Below are positions 1 through 5,719 of a stretch of DNA of 7,014 nt, piece by piece (position 1 is the stretch's first letter; each line of letters begins with the position of its first letter). The DNA lies in the NCBI GenBank assembly GCA_041179245.1, contig JBEGTT010000119.1, positions 1 through 7,014 on the forward strand. Reading direction: 5' to 3'. The notes below the pieces were generated by a model, which did not search any database, was not told the DNA's origin, and saw only the letters and a program-made list of their open reading frames with translations. The position numbers were made by a program, and so were the translations under genes. The stretch is from JBEGTT01 sp041179245. Lineage in GTDB: Bacteria > Pseudomonadota > Gammaproteobacteria > Burkholderiales > Rhodocyclaceae.

Positions 1-55
1 TCTTGTTCTCGAGTTCTGCTACCGGTTGTTCAAAATCCAGAAAACTGATTTTCAT
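1..55 (-). CDS. accA: Acetyl-CoA carboxylase carboxyltransferase subunit alpha, N-terminal fragment
   Basis: Only the first 18 codons lie in the window; the gene continues past the left edge. The visible peptide MKISFLDFEQPVAELENK matches the conserved start of AccA (E. coli has LNFLDFEQPIAELEAK). In the family, AccA pairs with AccD to move the carboxyl group from carboxybiotin to acetyl-CoA, giving malonyl-CoA for fatty acid synthesis in the cytoplasm. The start is ATG at 55-53, preceded by a clear GAGGG ribosome site at 60-64. The gene lies 23 bp downstream of the purM stop on the same strand with no terminator hairpin between, so readthrough from purM is likely. The call rests on a short but distinctive peptide. 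Confidence 0.85.
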   Translation of the reverse strand, partial: MKISFLDFEQPVAELENK

Positions 56-59
56 GCTG

Positions 60-66
60 CCCTCTC
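60..66 (-). promoter_or_regulatory. Ribosome binding site of accA
   Basis: The minus strand reads GAGAGGG followed by CAGC and the ATG at 55-53. This is a strong purine-rich Shine-Dalgarno sequence at normal spacing and fixes the accA start, even though only a small part of the gene is visible. Confidence 0.7.
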
Positions 67-78
67 TACGCTATCTAC

Positions 79-1128
79 TTAACGCACAACCGTTTGGGCT
101 TCATCACCCTGACGTGCACGAATTTGTCCGATACGGTAAACCGCTTCACCGCTCGCTTTCAAACTTGCTATTGCAACGTCAGCATCCGAGGCCGACACCA
201 CAATAACCATTCCGATACCGCAGTTAAAAGTGCGATGCATTTCCTTCTCGTCGACATTACCTTCCGCTTGCATCCAGTCGAACAGCTTCGGGCGGGGCCA
301 AGCCGCCTTTTCCAGATCCGCAACAGTATTTTCTGGGAGCACGCGAGGCACATTTTCCAACAAACCACCACCAGTAATATGGGCCATTCCCTTGACGTTA
401 ATGGTCTTCATCAACTCAAGCACTTGCTTAACGTAAATGCGGGTAGGTGCCATCACCACATCGGCCAGCGTTCTTTCACCGTCAAAAACTGCATTCATAT
501 CAATAGTGGAACGTTCGATAATTTTACGAACCAGCGAATAACCGTTGGAATGCGCGCCAGACGAAGCCAAACCGAGGACTACATCACCAGGCCCGATCGT
601 TTTGCCATCAATAATCTTGGATTTTTCAACAACACCCACCGCAAAACCGGCCAAATCATATTCACCGGCTGGATACATCCCTGGCATTTCAGCCGTTTCG
701 CCACCAATAAGCGCACAACCAGCAAGTTCACAACCCTTGGCAATCCCGCCCACCACACTGGCAGCGGTATCAACGTCCAACTTGCCACACGCAAAATAAT
801 CTAGGAAGAACAAGGATTCCGCACCTTGTACCAGAATGTCATTGACACTCATCGCCACCAAATCTTGCCCAACCGTATCGTGACGATTTAGCTCAAAAGC
901 GAGCTTTAGCTTGGTGCCAACGCCATCCGTGCCGGAAACCAACACCGGCTCTTGATAACGCTTGGGAATTTCAAATAAAGCACCAAACCCGCCAATACCG
1001 CCCAATACGCCTTCGCGCATGGTTTTTTTGGCAAGTGGTTTAATGCGATCGACAAGGGCATCACCTGCATCAATGTCGACACCGGCATCGCGGTAAGAAA
1101 GTGATGTATTTTGGGGGTTCTGTGTCAT
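79..1128 (-). CDS. purM: Phosphoribosylformylglycinamidine cyclo-ligase (AIR synthetase)
   Basis: PurM closes the imidazole ring in de novo purine synthesis: FGAM + ATP gives AIR + ADP + phosphate, in the cytoplasm. The 349-residue protein has the full family length (about 345). Visible family motifs in order: SYRDAGVDIDAG at 11-22, the nucleotide-binding GTDGVGTK near 66-73, VAMSVNDI near 92-99, GGETAEMPGMY near 142-152, ASSGAHSNGYSLVR near 188-201, HITGGG near 250-255 and FNCGIGM near 301-307. The reading frame stays open 45 codons further upstream to 1263, but that stretch (with TISHPFLGRCTMRILPS) has no family resemblance. The chosen ATG at 1128-1126 places the SYRDAGVDI motif at its usual distance from the N-terminus. 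The gene is divergent from hda and is followed by accA on the same strand. The ribosome site is weak (CGGAT about 7 bases before the ATG). Confidence 0.97.
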   Translation of the reverse strand: MTQNPQNTSLSYRDAGVDIDAGDALVDRIKPLAKKTMREGVLGGIGGFGALFEIPKRYQEPVLVSGTDGVGTKLKLAFELNRHDTVGQDLVAMSVNDILVQGAESLFFLDYFACGKLDVDTAASVVGGIAKGCELAGCALIGGETAEMPGMYPAGEYDLAGFAVGVVEKSKIIDGKTIGPGDVVLGLASSGAHSNGYSLVRKIIERSTIDMNAVFDGERTLADVVMAPTRIYVKQVLELMKTINVKGMAHITGGGLLENVPRVLPENTVADLEKAAWPRPKLFDWMQAEGNVDEKEMHRTFNCGIGMVIVVSASDADVAIASLKASGEAVYRIGQIRARQGDEAQTVVR

Positions 1129-1261
1129 GGTTAATCCGAAGCGCTCGTTGTGTAGCAAGTTACGTTTATGGGCGGATGGTAGAATTCGCATGGTGCACCG
1201 CCCTAAAAATGGGTGCGAGATTGTACCCGACTTGACCCTAACCTCTGTAAAAACAAACATC
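1129..1261. other. Divergent purM/hda intergenic region with nested inverted repeats
   Basis: This 133-bp stretch must hold the promoters for both purM (minus) and hda (plus). Visible symmetry: a perfect palindrome GGTGCACC at 1192-1199; GGTGC repeated directly at 1212-1216, 20 bp later; a GGGCGG/CCGCCC pair at 1170-1175 and 1198-1203; and GGGTGC/GTACCC flanking a 6-base loop at 1211-1228. Both flanking frames run open through it, but neither extension looks like protein of its family. The minus strand has TACAAT at 1225-1220, which resembles a -10 for purM, but the best -35 (TTTACA at 1251-1246) is 20 bp away, longer than usual. No function for the repeats is proven. Confidence 0.5.
1177..1185 (+). 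promoter_or_regulatory. Possible extended -10 element for hda
   Basis: The plus strand reads TGGTAGAAT, which fits an extended -10 (TGn followed by TAGAAT, five of six matches to TATAAT). No good -35 lies 16-18 bp upstream, which extended -10 promoters can tolerate. Transcription would begin near 1192, giving an hda leader of about 70 nt. This is a pattern match only. Confidence 0.3.
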
Positions 1262-1942
1262 ATGCGTCAGCTGCTTTTGAATATCCTGCCCGCCCCACTC
1301 GCCACTCTGGGCAACTTTGTACCAGGCTCAAACAGCGAAACCTTTGCCGCATGGCAGCATTGGCTCAATGATACCAACAACGATTTTCGTACCGGCAGCG
1401 GGTTTTATCTATTTGGTGAAAGCGGTTCGGGTAAGACCCATTTGTTGCACGCCAGTGGTTTCCCCTACGTTGATGCTGCGGATAATTCTGCCCTCACTGA
1501 ACTGACCTCGATATGTACCGGTACCACACTGGCGGTTGATAACGTTCAGTCGCTAAATCCCGATGGGCAACAGCAACTATTCAACCTGTTCAACCAGATT
1601 CATGCCGATGGCGGGCGTCTATTGATGGCGGGCGAAGTATCACCAAAGAATCTTAGCCTACGCGAAGACCTGCGAACCCGACTGGGTTACGGCCTTGTTT
1701 ATGGACTTCTACCCCTAGATGATTCTGACAAAATCGCCGCGCTCACCCGGTTGGCACAAGACCGGCAACTACGCATTAGATCAGACTTGATCCCTTACCT
1801 CATTCGCCACACGCCTCGCGACATGGGAAGCTTGACCACATTGCTGCAAGCACTCGACAACTATGGACTGGAACATCAACGGGCCATCACCTTGCCATTG
1901 CTGCGTGATCTATTACAAACTTCCCTGGAACTGGAAACATGA
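1262..1942 (+). CDS. hda: DnaA regulatory inactivator Hda
   Basis: Hda is a DnaA-like AAA+ protein. In E. coli it joins the DNA-loaded beta clamp and stimulates hydrolysis of ATP bound to DnaA, preventing re-initiation at oriC. The 226-residue product has the normal length. QLLLNI at residues 3-8 sits where Hda proteins carry their clamp-binding motif. Walker A is GESGSGKT (52-59), the Walker B region is TLAVDN (89-94), and DLRTRLGYG (136-144) matches Box VII with a likely arginine finger at R140. TPRDMGSL (184-191) fits the sensor 2 region. It lacks the DNA-binding domain IV and the long N-terminus of DnaA, which separates it from a true DnaA. The ATG at 1262 is chosen because typical Hda proteins begin there; the open frame extends to 1127 without resemblance. 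No clear ribosome site precedes this ATG. The stop overlaps the next gene by 4 bp (ATGA). Confidence 0.93.
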   Translation: MRQLLLNILPAPLATLGNFVPGSNSETFAAWQHWLNDTNNDFRTGSGFYLFGESGSGKTHLLHASGFPYVDAADNSALTELTSICTGTTLAVDNVQSLNPDGQQQLFNLFNQIHADGGRLLMAGEVSPKNLSLREDLRTRLGYGLVYGLLPLDDSDKIAALTRLAQDRQLRIRSDLIPYLIRHTPRDMGSLTTLLQALDNYGLEHQRAITLPLLRDLLQTSLELET

Positions 1943-2616
1943 ACCTAGCCTTATTTGACCTCGATAACACCCTGCTGTCCGGCGACTCCGACTACGAATG
2001 GGCGCAATTTTTGATTGGCAAAGGTGTTGTTGATGAAGCGATTCAGACTACCGCCAATGATCGTTTTTATGCCGATTACAAAGCCGGTTGCCTGGACATC
2101 CATGCCTTCCTTGATTTCCAACTAGCGCCTTTGGCACGTACGCCACGGCTAGTTCTGGATCAATGGCATCGGGAATTCATGCAATCACACATCATCCCTC
2201 GCATGGGTACAGCCGCACGACAACTGGTGCAGGAACACCGGGATGCTGGGCATCTCTGTGCTATCGTCACCGCCACGAATAGCTTTGTCACCGGGCCAAT
2301 TGCGACGGCCTTTGGGATTCCCCACCTTATTGCCACCATACCTGAATGTAACCCTGCCAGCGGAGAATTCACCGGAAAACCAACGGACACCCCGGCATTT
2401 CGGGAAGGAAAAATAGTTCGGGTTGAAGCGTGGTTAGCTGCATTGGGACTTTGGTGGGGAAGTTTTGAACAAAGCTGGTTTTACAGCGATTCTCACAATG
2501 ATCTACCCCTAATGGGTAAAGTCAGCGACCCAGTGGCCGTCAAACCGGATGACAATCTGCGCCAACGGGCCATGTCAGAAGGTTGGCCGATACTAGACCT
2601 TGAGGAAACACACTAA
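1939..2616 (+). CDS. HAD-IB family hydrolase (SerB-like phosphatase)
   Basis: This 225-residue protein is a haloacid-dehalogenase superfamily phosphatase of subfamily IB, the group containing phosphoserine phosphatase. Catalytic motif I is DLDNT at 7-11 (nucleophile D7, acid/base D9). Motif II is VTATN at 110-114, the motif III lysine is probably K158 in REGKIVRVEAW, and motif IV is YSDSHNDLPLMG at 182-193 with metal-binding D184 and D188. The helical cap lies between about 16 and 85. All catalytic residues are present, so it should be an active cytoplasmic phosphomonoesterase. The substrate cannot be read from sequence: phosphoserine is possible, but many HAD-IB proteins of this type act on other substrates. 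A gene of this family directly after hda is common in betaproteobacteria (general knowledge). Its start overlaps the hda stop by 4 bp (ATGA), so translation is probably coupled. Confidence 0.9.
   Translation: MNLALFDLDNTLLSGDSDYEWAQFLIGKGVVDEAIQTTANDRFYADYKAGCLDIHAFLDFQLAPLARTPRLVLDQWHREFMQSHIIPRMGTAARQLVQEHRDAGHLCAIVTATNSFVTGPIATAFGIPHLIATIPECNPASGEFTGKPTDTPAFREGKIVRVEAWLAALGLWWGSFEQSWFYSDSHNDLPLMGKVSDPVAVKPDDNLRQRAMSEGWPILDLEETH
2602..2607 (+). promoter_or_regulatory. Ribosome binding site of the small membrane protein gene
   Basis: GAGGAA lies 8 bases before the ATG at 2616, inside the end of the HAD hydrolase gene. It supports the ATG of the TAATG overlap as the true start. Confidence 0.65.
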
Positions 2617-3110
2617 TGGCACCCACAACACCAAGCTCGCCCACAAAAACGACACATCCCGGACGCCGGTGGCTTTTCGCCCTATTAAAAATAGCCGTTA
2701 TTTTGCTGCTCGGCACTGCTGCCTACACATGGCTGACCCTAAGCTGGAGTTACTCCAAAGGAGAGCGGGCCGGATATGTGCAGAAAATTAGTCAAAAGGG
2801 ATGGGTTTGTAAAACATGGGAAGGCGAACTCGCCATGGTGACCATGCCCGGCACGCTCTCGGAAAAATTTACGTTTACCGTACCCGATGATTCCGTCGTC
2901 AAGCTGATTAACGAGAGCATGGGCCACCGTGTCGTCTTAACCTACGAGCAACACACGGGCATCCCCACGACTTGCTTTGGAGAGACCGGCTATTTTGTCC
3001 GCGATGTTCAGCGCGTGCTAGAGGACATTGTTACGGGGGACTCCCGTGCTGCGCCTGTGCCGCTGCAGCCTGTTTCTGAGCAGAATCCAGCATCTTTACC
3101 AAAGCCTTGA
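2616..3110 (+). CDS. Uncharacterised single-pass membrane protein
   Basis: I do not recognise a characterised function. The 164-residue protein has a short Ser/Thr/Pro-rich N-terminus with basic residues (K11, R17, R18), one hydrophobic helix at about 19-43, and a soluble domain at about 44-133. The basic N-terminus suggests N-in topology with the domain in the periplasm. The core pattern YSKGERAGYVQKISQKGWVCKTWEGEL (conserved Gly, Arg, Lys, Trp, Glu) recurs in small proteins I recall from Betaproteobacteria and Bacteroidetes, some labelled 6-phosphogluconate dehydrogenase. Nothing here supports that label: there is no nucleotide-binding fold and the protein is far too short. Cysteines C65 and C120 could form a disulfide if periplasmic. 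The Pro-rich tail from about 139 is encoded where the gene overlaps rluB tail to tail. The TAATG junction with the HAD gene and a good ribosome site indicate it is the third gene of the hda operon. Confidence 0.85.
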   Translation: MAPTTPSSPTKTTHPGRRWLFALLKIAVILLLGTAAYTWLTLSWSYSKGERAGYVQKISQKGWVCKTWEGELAMVTMPGTLSEKFTFTVPDDSVVKLINESMGHRVVLTYEQHTGIPTTCFGETGYFVRDVQRVLEDIVTGDSRAAPVPLQPVSEQNPASLPKP

Positions 3111-4038
3111 TTTGCTCCGGCTCCAACTCCCGATGCATCCCACGCTTTAACCAAGAAGGTAGTAACAACGGGCCATAACGTACGCGCATCAAGCGGCTTA
3201 CGGTACATCCAACCGCCTCAAACATGCGGCGTACTTCACGGTTTCGCCCTTCAAAAAGCGTCACGCGATACCAACGGTTAGCCCCTTCGCCACCTTCTTC
3301 GGTAATGGATGAAAACGTAGCCACACCGTCATCAAGTTGAATACCTTCCATCAACTGATTTTTAGCTTCCACGCTCAATTCACCCATCACGCGTACGGCG
3401 TATTCGCGAACCATGCGAGAGCTGGGATGCATTAGCCGGTTAGCCAACTCACCACAGGTCGTAAAAATCATCAATCCAGAGGTATTAAAGTCCAAACGCC
3501 CAACGGCAATCCAGCGCCCTCCACGCATCCGTGGCAAAGCCTGAAACACGGTAGGGCGACCTTCCGGGTCTTTTTGTGAAACGATCTCGCCATCTGGCTT
3601 GTGATACATCATCACCCTTGGCAAACGGTTACTACTCATATTGAGATTAACCAATCTGCCATTCACCTTAACGCGGTCACCTGGATTGACTAACTGACCT
3701 ACAACAGCAGGCTCTCCATTGACGTTGATACGACCGGAAACGATCCATTCTTCCATTTCACGGCGGGAGCCAATACCGGCCTGGGCAAGAATTTTGTGTA
3801 ACCGTTCTGGTTTACCCGCTGCCACTTGATTAGCACTGGGTTTATGGTGGCGACCACGATCAACCCCACGGCGCCCCCCCGCTGTAGGCGGCGCTTCTGG
3901 ACCAAAGCGCCCTTCGCCAACAGCTTTACCGGTTTTGCTTACTCTGCCCGTTTTATTTTTTTGACGATCTTGCTGGTTTCTCTGACCACGCTGTGGCGCG
4001 GAATTCTTGTCGACAATTTGTTCTTCATCAGCGCTCAT
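3031..4038 (-). CDS. rluB: 23S rRNA pseudouridine synthase of the RluB/RsuA family
   Basis: RluB converts a uridine in helix 89 of 23S rRNA (U2605 in E. coli) to pseudouridine during 50S assembly. The 335-residue protein has a basic, Gly/Gln/Arg-rich disordered N-terminus (1-77), an S4 RNA-binding domain (about 78-135, ERLHKILAQAGIGSRREMEEW onward) and the catalytic domain (about 138-312). GRLDFNTSGL at 180-189 carries the catalytic aspartate D183; NREVRRMFEAVG at 266-277 and RLMRVRYGPLLL at 282-293 are typical family motifs. RluB is preferred over RluE, RluF or RsuA because of the tail-rich layout and the position directly after scpB, a common arrangement. The ATG at 4038 lies inside scpB (11-bp overlap) with GGAG 7 bases upstream. 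The last 26 codons overlap the convergent membrane-protein gene. A run of seven G on the coding strand (3880-3874) lies in the disordered N-terminal part. Confidence 0.93.
   Translation of the reverse strand: MSADEEQIVDKNSAPQRGQRNQQDRQKNKTGRVSKTGKAVGEGRFGPEAPPTAGGRRGVDRGRHHKPSANQVAAGKPERLHKILAQAGIGSRREMEEWIVSGRINVNGEPAVVGQLVNPGDRVKVNGRLVNLNMSSNRLPRVMMYHKPDGEIVSQKDPEGRPTVFQALPRMRGGRWIAVGRLDFNTSGLMIFTTCGELANRLMHPSSRMVREYAVRVMGELSVEAKNQLMEGIQLDDGVATFSSITEEGGEGANRWYRVTLFEGRNREVRRMFEAVGCTVSRLMRVRYGPLLLPSWLKRGMHRELEPEQIKALVKMLDSAQKQAAAAQAQHGSPP
3033..3047. other. Short hairpin at the rluB stop codon, inside the convergent overlap
   Basis: ACGGG and CCCGT form a 5-bp inverted repeat around a 5-base centre, and its end includes the first base of the rluB TAA stop. 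Neither strand has a T-run after it, so it is not a standard intrinsic terminator. It is the only obvious symmetrical element found where the two convergent operons meet. Confidence 0.3.
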
Positions 4039-4570
4039 TGGCTAACTCCAGTGTTTGATTCAATGCTTCTAAGGGCGGCAATTCTGCCAAATTTCGTAAT
4101 CCCAAGTCATCCAGAAACTTTTTAGTCGTCGCCAACAAAGCCGGACGACCAGGTGTTTCTCGATGCCCTACAACGTCTACCCATCCTCGCTCTTCGAGGA
4201 CTTTAATAATCTGTGTAGCGACCTGAACCCCCCGGATTTGCTCAATATCCCCACGCGTAACCGGCTGTTTGTACACAATAATAGCCAGCGTTTCCATGAC
4301 CGCACGTGAATAACGCGGCGGTTTTTCCGGGTTTAATCGCTCCAGATAAGGCATGTATTCCGCCCGCGTCCTAAAACGCCACCCTGAAGCTAGCTGCAAC
4401 AACTCTACGGGTCGATCTCGCCATTCATCCCGTAGCTCTTCCAGTAAACGACGCAATACATCCGGCGACAAAACGTCTTCAAATAAAGACTGCAAGTCGC
4501 GCAGGCTTAAAGGCTGTTGGGCCGCCAGCAAAGCCGCCTCCAAAACCCGTTTAGCCTTCGATGGTTCCAT
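4028..4570 (-). CDS. scpB: Segregation and condensation protein B
   Basis: ScpB is the KITE-family partner of the kleisin ScpA; as a dimer it joins ScpA and the Smc ATPase to form a condensin that compacts and helps separate sister chromosomes. The protein of 180 residues has the usual length and two winged-helix domains: the first from KAKRVLEAALLAAQQPLSLRDL to about residue 80, the second beginning RAVMETLAIIVYKQPVTRGDIEQIRG (about 90-115), with the conserved ETPGRPALLATTKKFLDDLG near 136-155. The start is uncertain: ATG at 4570 is given, but a TTG two codons upstream (4576) has AGAAG at the better spacing of 6 bases and would add MI. Either start lies inside the end of scpA (20- or 26-bp overlap). 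The stop overlaps rluB by 11 bp. The smc gene is not in this window, which is usual. Confidence 0.93.
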   Translation of the reverse strand: MEPSKAKRVLEAALLAAQQPLSLRDLQSLFEDVLSPDVLRRLLEELRDEWRDRPVELLQLASGWRFRTRAEYMPYLERLNPEKPPRYSRAVMETLAIIVYKQPVTRGDIEQIRGVQVATQIIKVLEERGWVDVVGHRETPGRPALLATTKKFLDDLGLRNLAELPPLEALNQTLELANER

Positions 4571-5429
4571 AATCAAAATTCACTTCTGAATCCATACTCA
4601 TTGCCTTCAATCGTAAATAAATCGGGGTAAATGCCTCAGCTTGGGAAAGCTCCAGCAAATTCTCCCTAGCCAATTCAAGCATCGCCAAAAAGTGCACCAC
4701 CAATACCGGCACGCCCTGAGTCAGATCGAACATTGACTCAAAACGAACATGGGGCGCTCCCTGCTCTCCGGCATCCCGCAACTGCCGCAGAATAATGCCC
4801 ATATGCTCCCGCACGGATAACTCTTCTCGCCGAATCTGGTGATGCTTATTCAGACTTGCCTGTCTTAACAAACCCAACCAAGCATCCTTCAAATCGTCCA
4901 ACGTCACTTCCGGCAAACGCTGAATCAGGGATTTTTCAACCCAGACTTCTACCCAAGCAAAGTCACGGTCGGCATGGTCCAAATCATCCAGCGAACGAGC
5001 CGCCAATTTCATTTGTTCATATTCAATCAGCCGGCGTACCAATTCAGCGCGAGGATCTTCCCCCTCTTCACCAATGGCTGCTGGCGGCTTGGGCAGCAAC
5101 ATCCGTGATTTAATTTCTATCAACACCGCTGCCATCACCAGATATTCAGCCGCCAGTTCAAGATTACTGGCCTGCATGGCCTCAACGTACTTGAGGTACT
5201 GCGCAGTCAGTGGTGCCATTGGGATGTCTAGAACATCCACATTGGCCTTGCGAATCAGGTACAACAACAAGTCCAGTGGGCCTTCAAAAGCCTCCAGCAT
5301 GACCGCCAGTGCATCCGGAGGAATATACAAATCCAGCGGCATTTCGGCCATGGGTTGACCGTAAATCATGGCAAACGGCAATAATGCCTGCACTGGCACA
5401 TCCAGTGTCGGCTGAAAGTCAGACACCAT
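4551..5429 (-). CDS. scpA: Segregation and condensation protein A (kleisin)
   Basis: ScpA is the kleisin that bridges the Smc heads and binds the ScpB dimer on the bacterial chromosome. The 292-residue protein has a short variable N-terminus of about 35 residues, then the conserved N-terminal helical domain starting LYIPPDALAVMLEAFEGP and continuing LDLLLYLIRKANVDVLDIP. The stretch AAEYLVMAAVLIEIKSRMLLP (about 93-113) and DPRAELVRRLIEYEQMKLAA follow. The C-terminal winged-helix domain that contacts the Smc head is VVHFLAMLELARENLLELSQ plus EAFTPIYLRL (about 244-274). The start is ATG at 5429, sharing one base with the preceding TGA stop (TGATG); a GTG one codon upstream (5432) is equally possible. 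There is no strong ribosome site, so translation probably depends on coupling to the upstream gene. The 3' end overlaps scpB. Confidence 0.94.
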   Translation of the reverse strand: MVSDFQPTLDVPVQALLPFAMIYGQPMAEMPLDLYIPPDALAVMLEAFEGPLDLLLYLIRKANVDVLDIPMAPLTAQYLKYVEAMQASNLELAAEYLVMAAVLIEIKSRMLLPKPPAAIGEEGEDPRAELVRRLIEYEQMKLAARSLDDLDHADRDFAWVEVWVEKSLIQRLPEVTLDDLKDAWLGLLRQASLNKHHQIRREELSVREHMGIILRQLRDAGEQGAPHVRFESMFDLTQGVPVLVVHFLAMLELARENLLELSQAEAFTPIYLRLKAMSMDSEVNFDYGTIEG

Positions 5430-5719
5430 CACTCAACCGGCGCTTCGTCGTCAGCCTTCAAATGGTGTTTACGGATCAGCATCAGGTTCCGAAAATACAC
5501 GACCAGCCCCATGCCCTGCCCTACGATAAAAACGGGATCTGCACGTTGAATGGAATACGCCGTTAGGACAATGCCTCCCGCCAGACTGAAATACCAAAAG
5601 GCAACGGGCACCACGCTACGCTTAACCTTCTCGCTATACAGCCACTGAATGATAAATCGAGCGGAAAACAGCCCTTGCCCAATAAACCCAATAACCATCC
5701 ACAGCGTCGCATCATCCAT
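5429..5719 (-). CDS. Small LAB_N-domain membrane protein (lipid A biosynthesis N-terminal domain)
   Basis: This 96-residue protein consists almost entirely of the LAB_N domain, named after the N-terminus of some lipid-A-disaccharide synthases. Diagnostic pieces are IGFIGQGLFSARFIIQWLYS (10-29), KRSVVPVAFWYFSLAGG (33-49) and DPVFIVGQGMGLVVYFRN (61-78). Three hydrophobic helices are visible at about 5-24, 37-57 and 61-81, so it is an inner-membrane protein. It has no glycosyltransferase catalytic domain and is not an LpxB enzyme. Stand-alone LAB_N proteins often neighbour GT2 and GT39 sugar transferases and are thought to take part in handling polyprenyl-linked sugars or modifying lipid A. The adjacent GT2 gene fits that, but the exact role is unknown. 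The ATG at 5719 is chosen over an upstream GTG (5737) because AAGGTGG lies just before it; it overlaps the GT2 gene by 8 bp. Confidence 0.87.
   Translation of the reverse strand: MDDATLWMVIGFIGQGLFSARFIIQWLYSEKVKRSVVPVAFWYFSLAGGIVLTAYSIQRADPVFIVGQGMGLVVYFRNLMLIRKHHLKADDEAPVE

Noticed and set aside
94..804. A 236-codon plus-strand open frame opposite purM
   Set aside because: It lies entirely antisense to a clear purM gene, and its product is His/Asn/Thr-rich with no family motif. It is a shadow of purM codon usage.
1157..1172. Possible PurR-like box (minus strand ATAAACGTAACTTG) upstream of purM
   Set aside because: Only the AAACGT half resembles the E. coli PurR operator; the second half does not match, and I cannot establish that PurR control exists in this group.
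1127..1263. N-terminal extensions of both purM and hda running open through the intergenic region
   Set aside because: The two extended frames would overlap head to head over their full 45 codons, and neither extension resembles its family. The homologous starts are at 1128 and 1262.
3033..3047. Hairpin at the rluB stop as an intrinsic terminator
   Set aside because: The stem is only 5 bp and no T-run follows on either strand. It is listed as a low-confidence structural element only.
3874..3880. Run of seven G (coding strand) in rluB as a phase-variable tract
   Set aside because: Seven bases is short for reliable slippage switching, the frame is intact, and a modification enzyme for rRNA is not a usual phase-variation target. 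It is more likely chance in Gly/Arg codons.
3826..4125. A 99-codon plus-strand frame with hydrophobic stretches opposite rluB and scpB
   Set aside because: It is antisense to two well-supported genes, and its hydrophobic look comes from the reverse complement of Lys/Gln/Asn-rich codons in the RluB tail.
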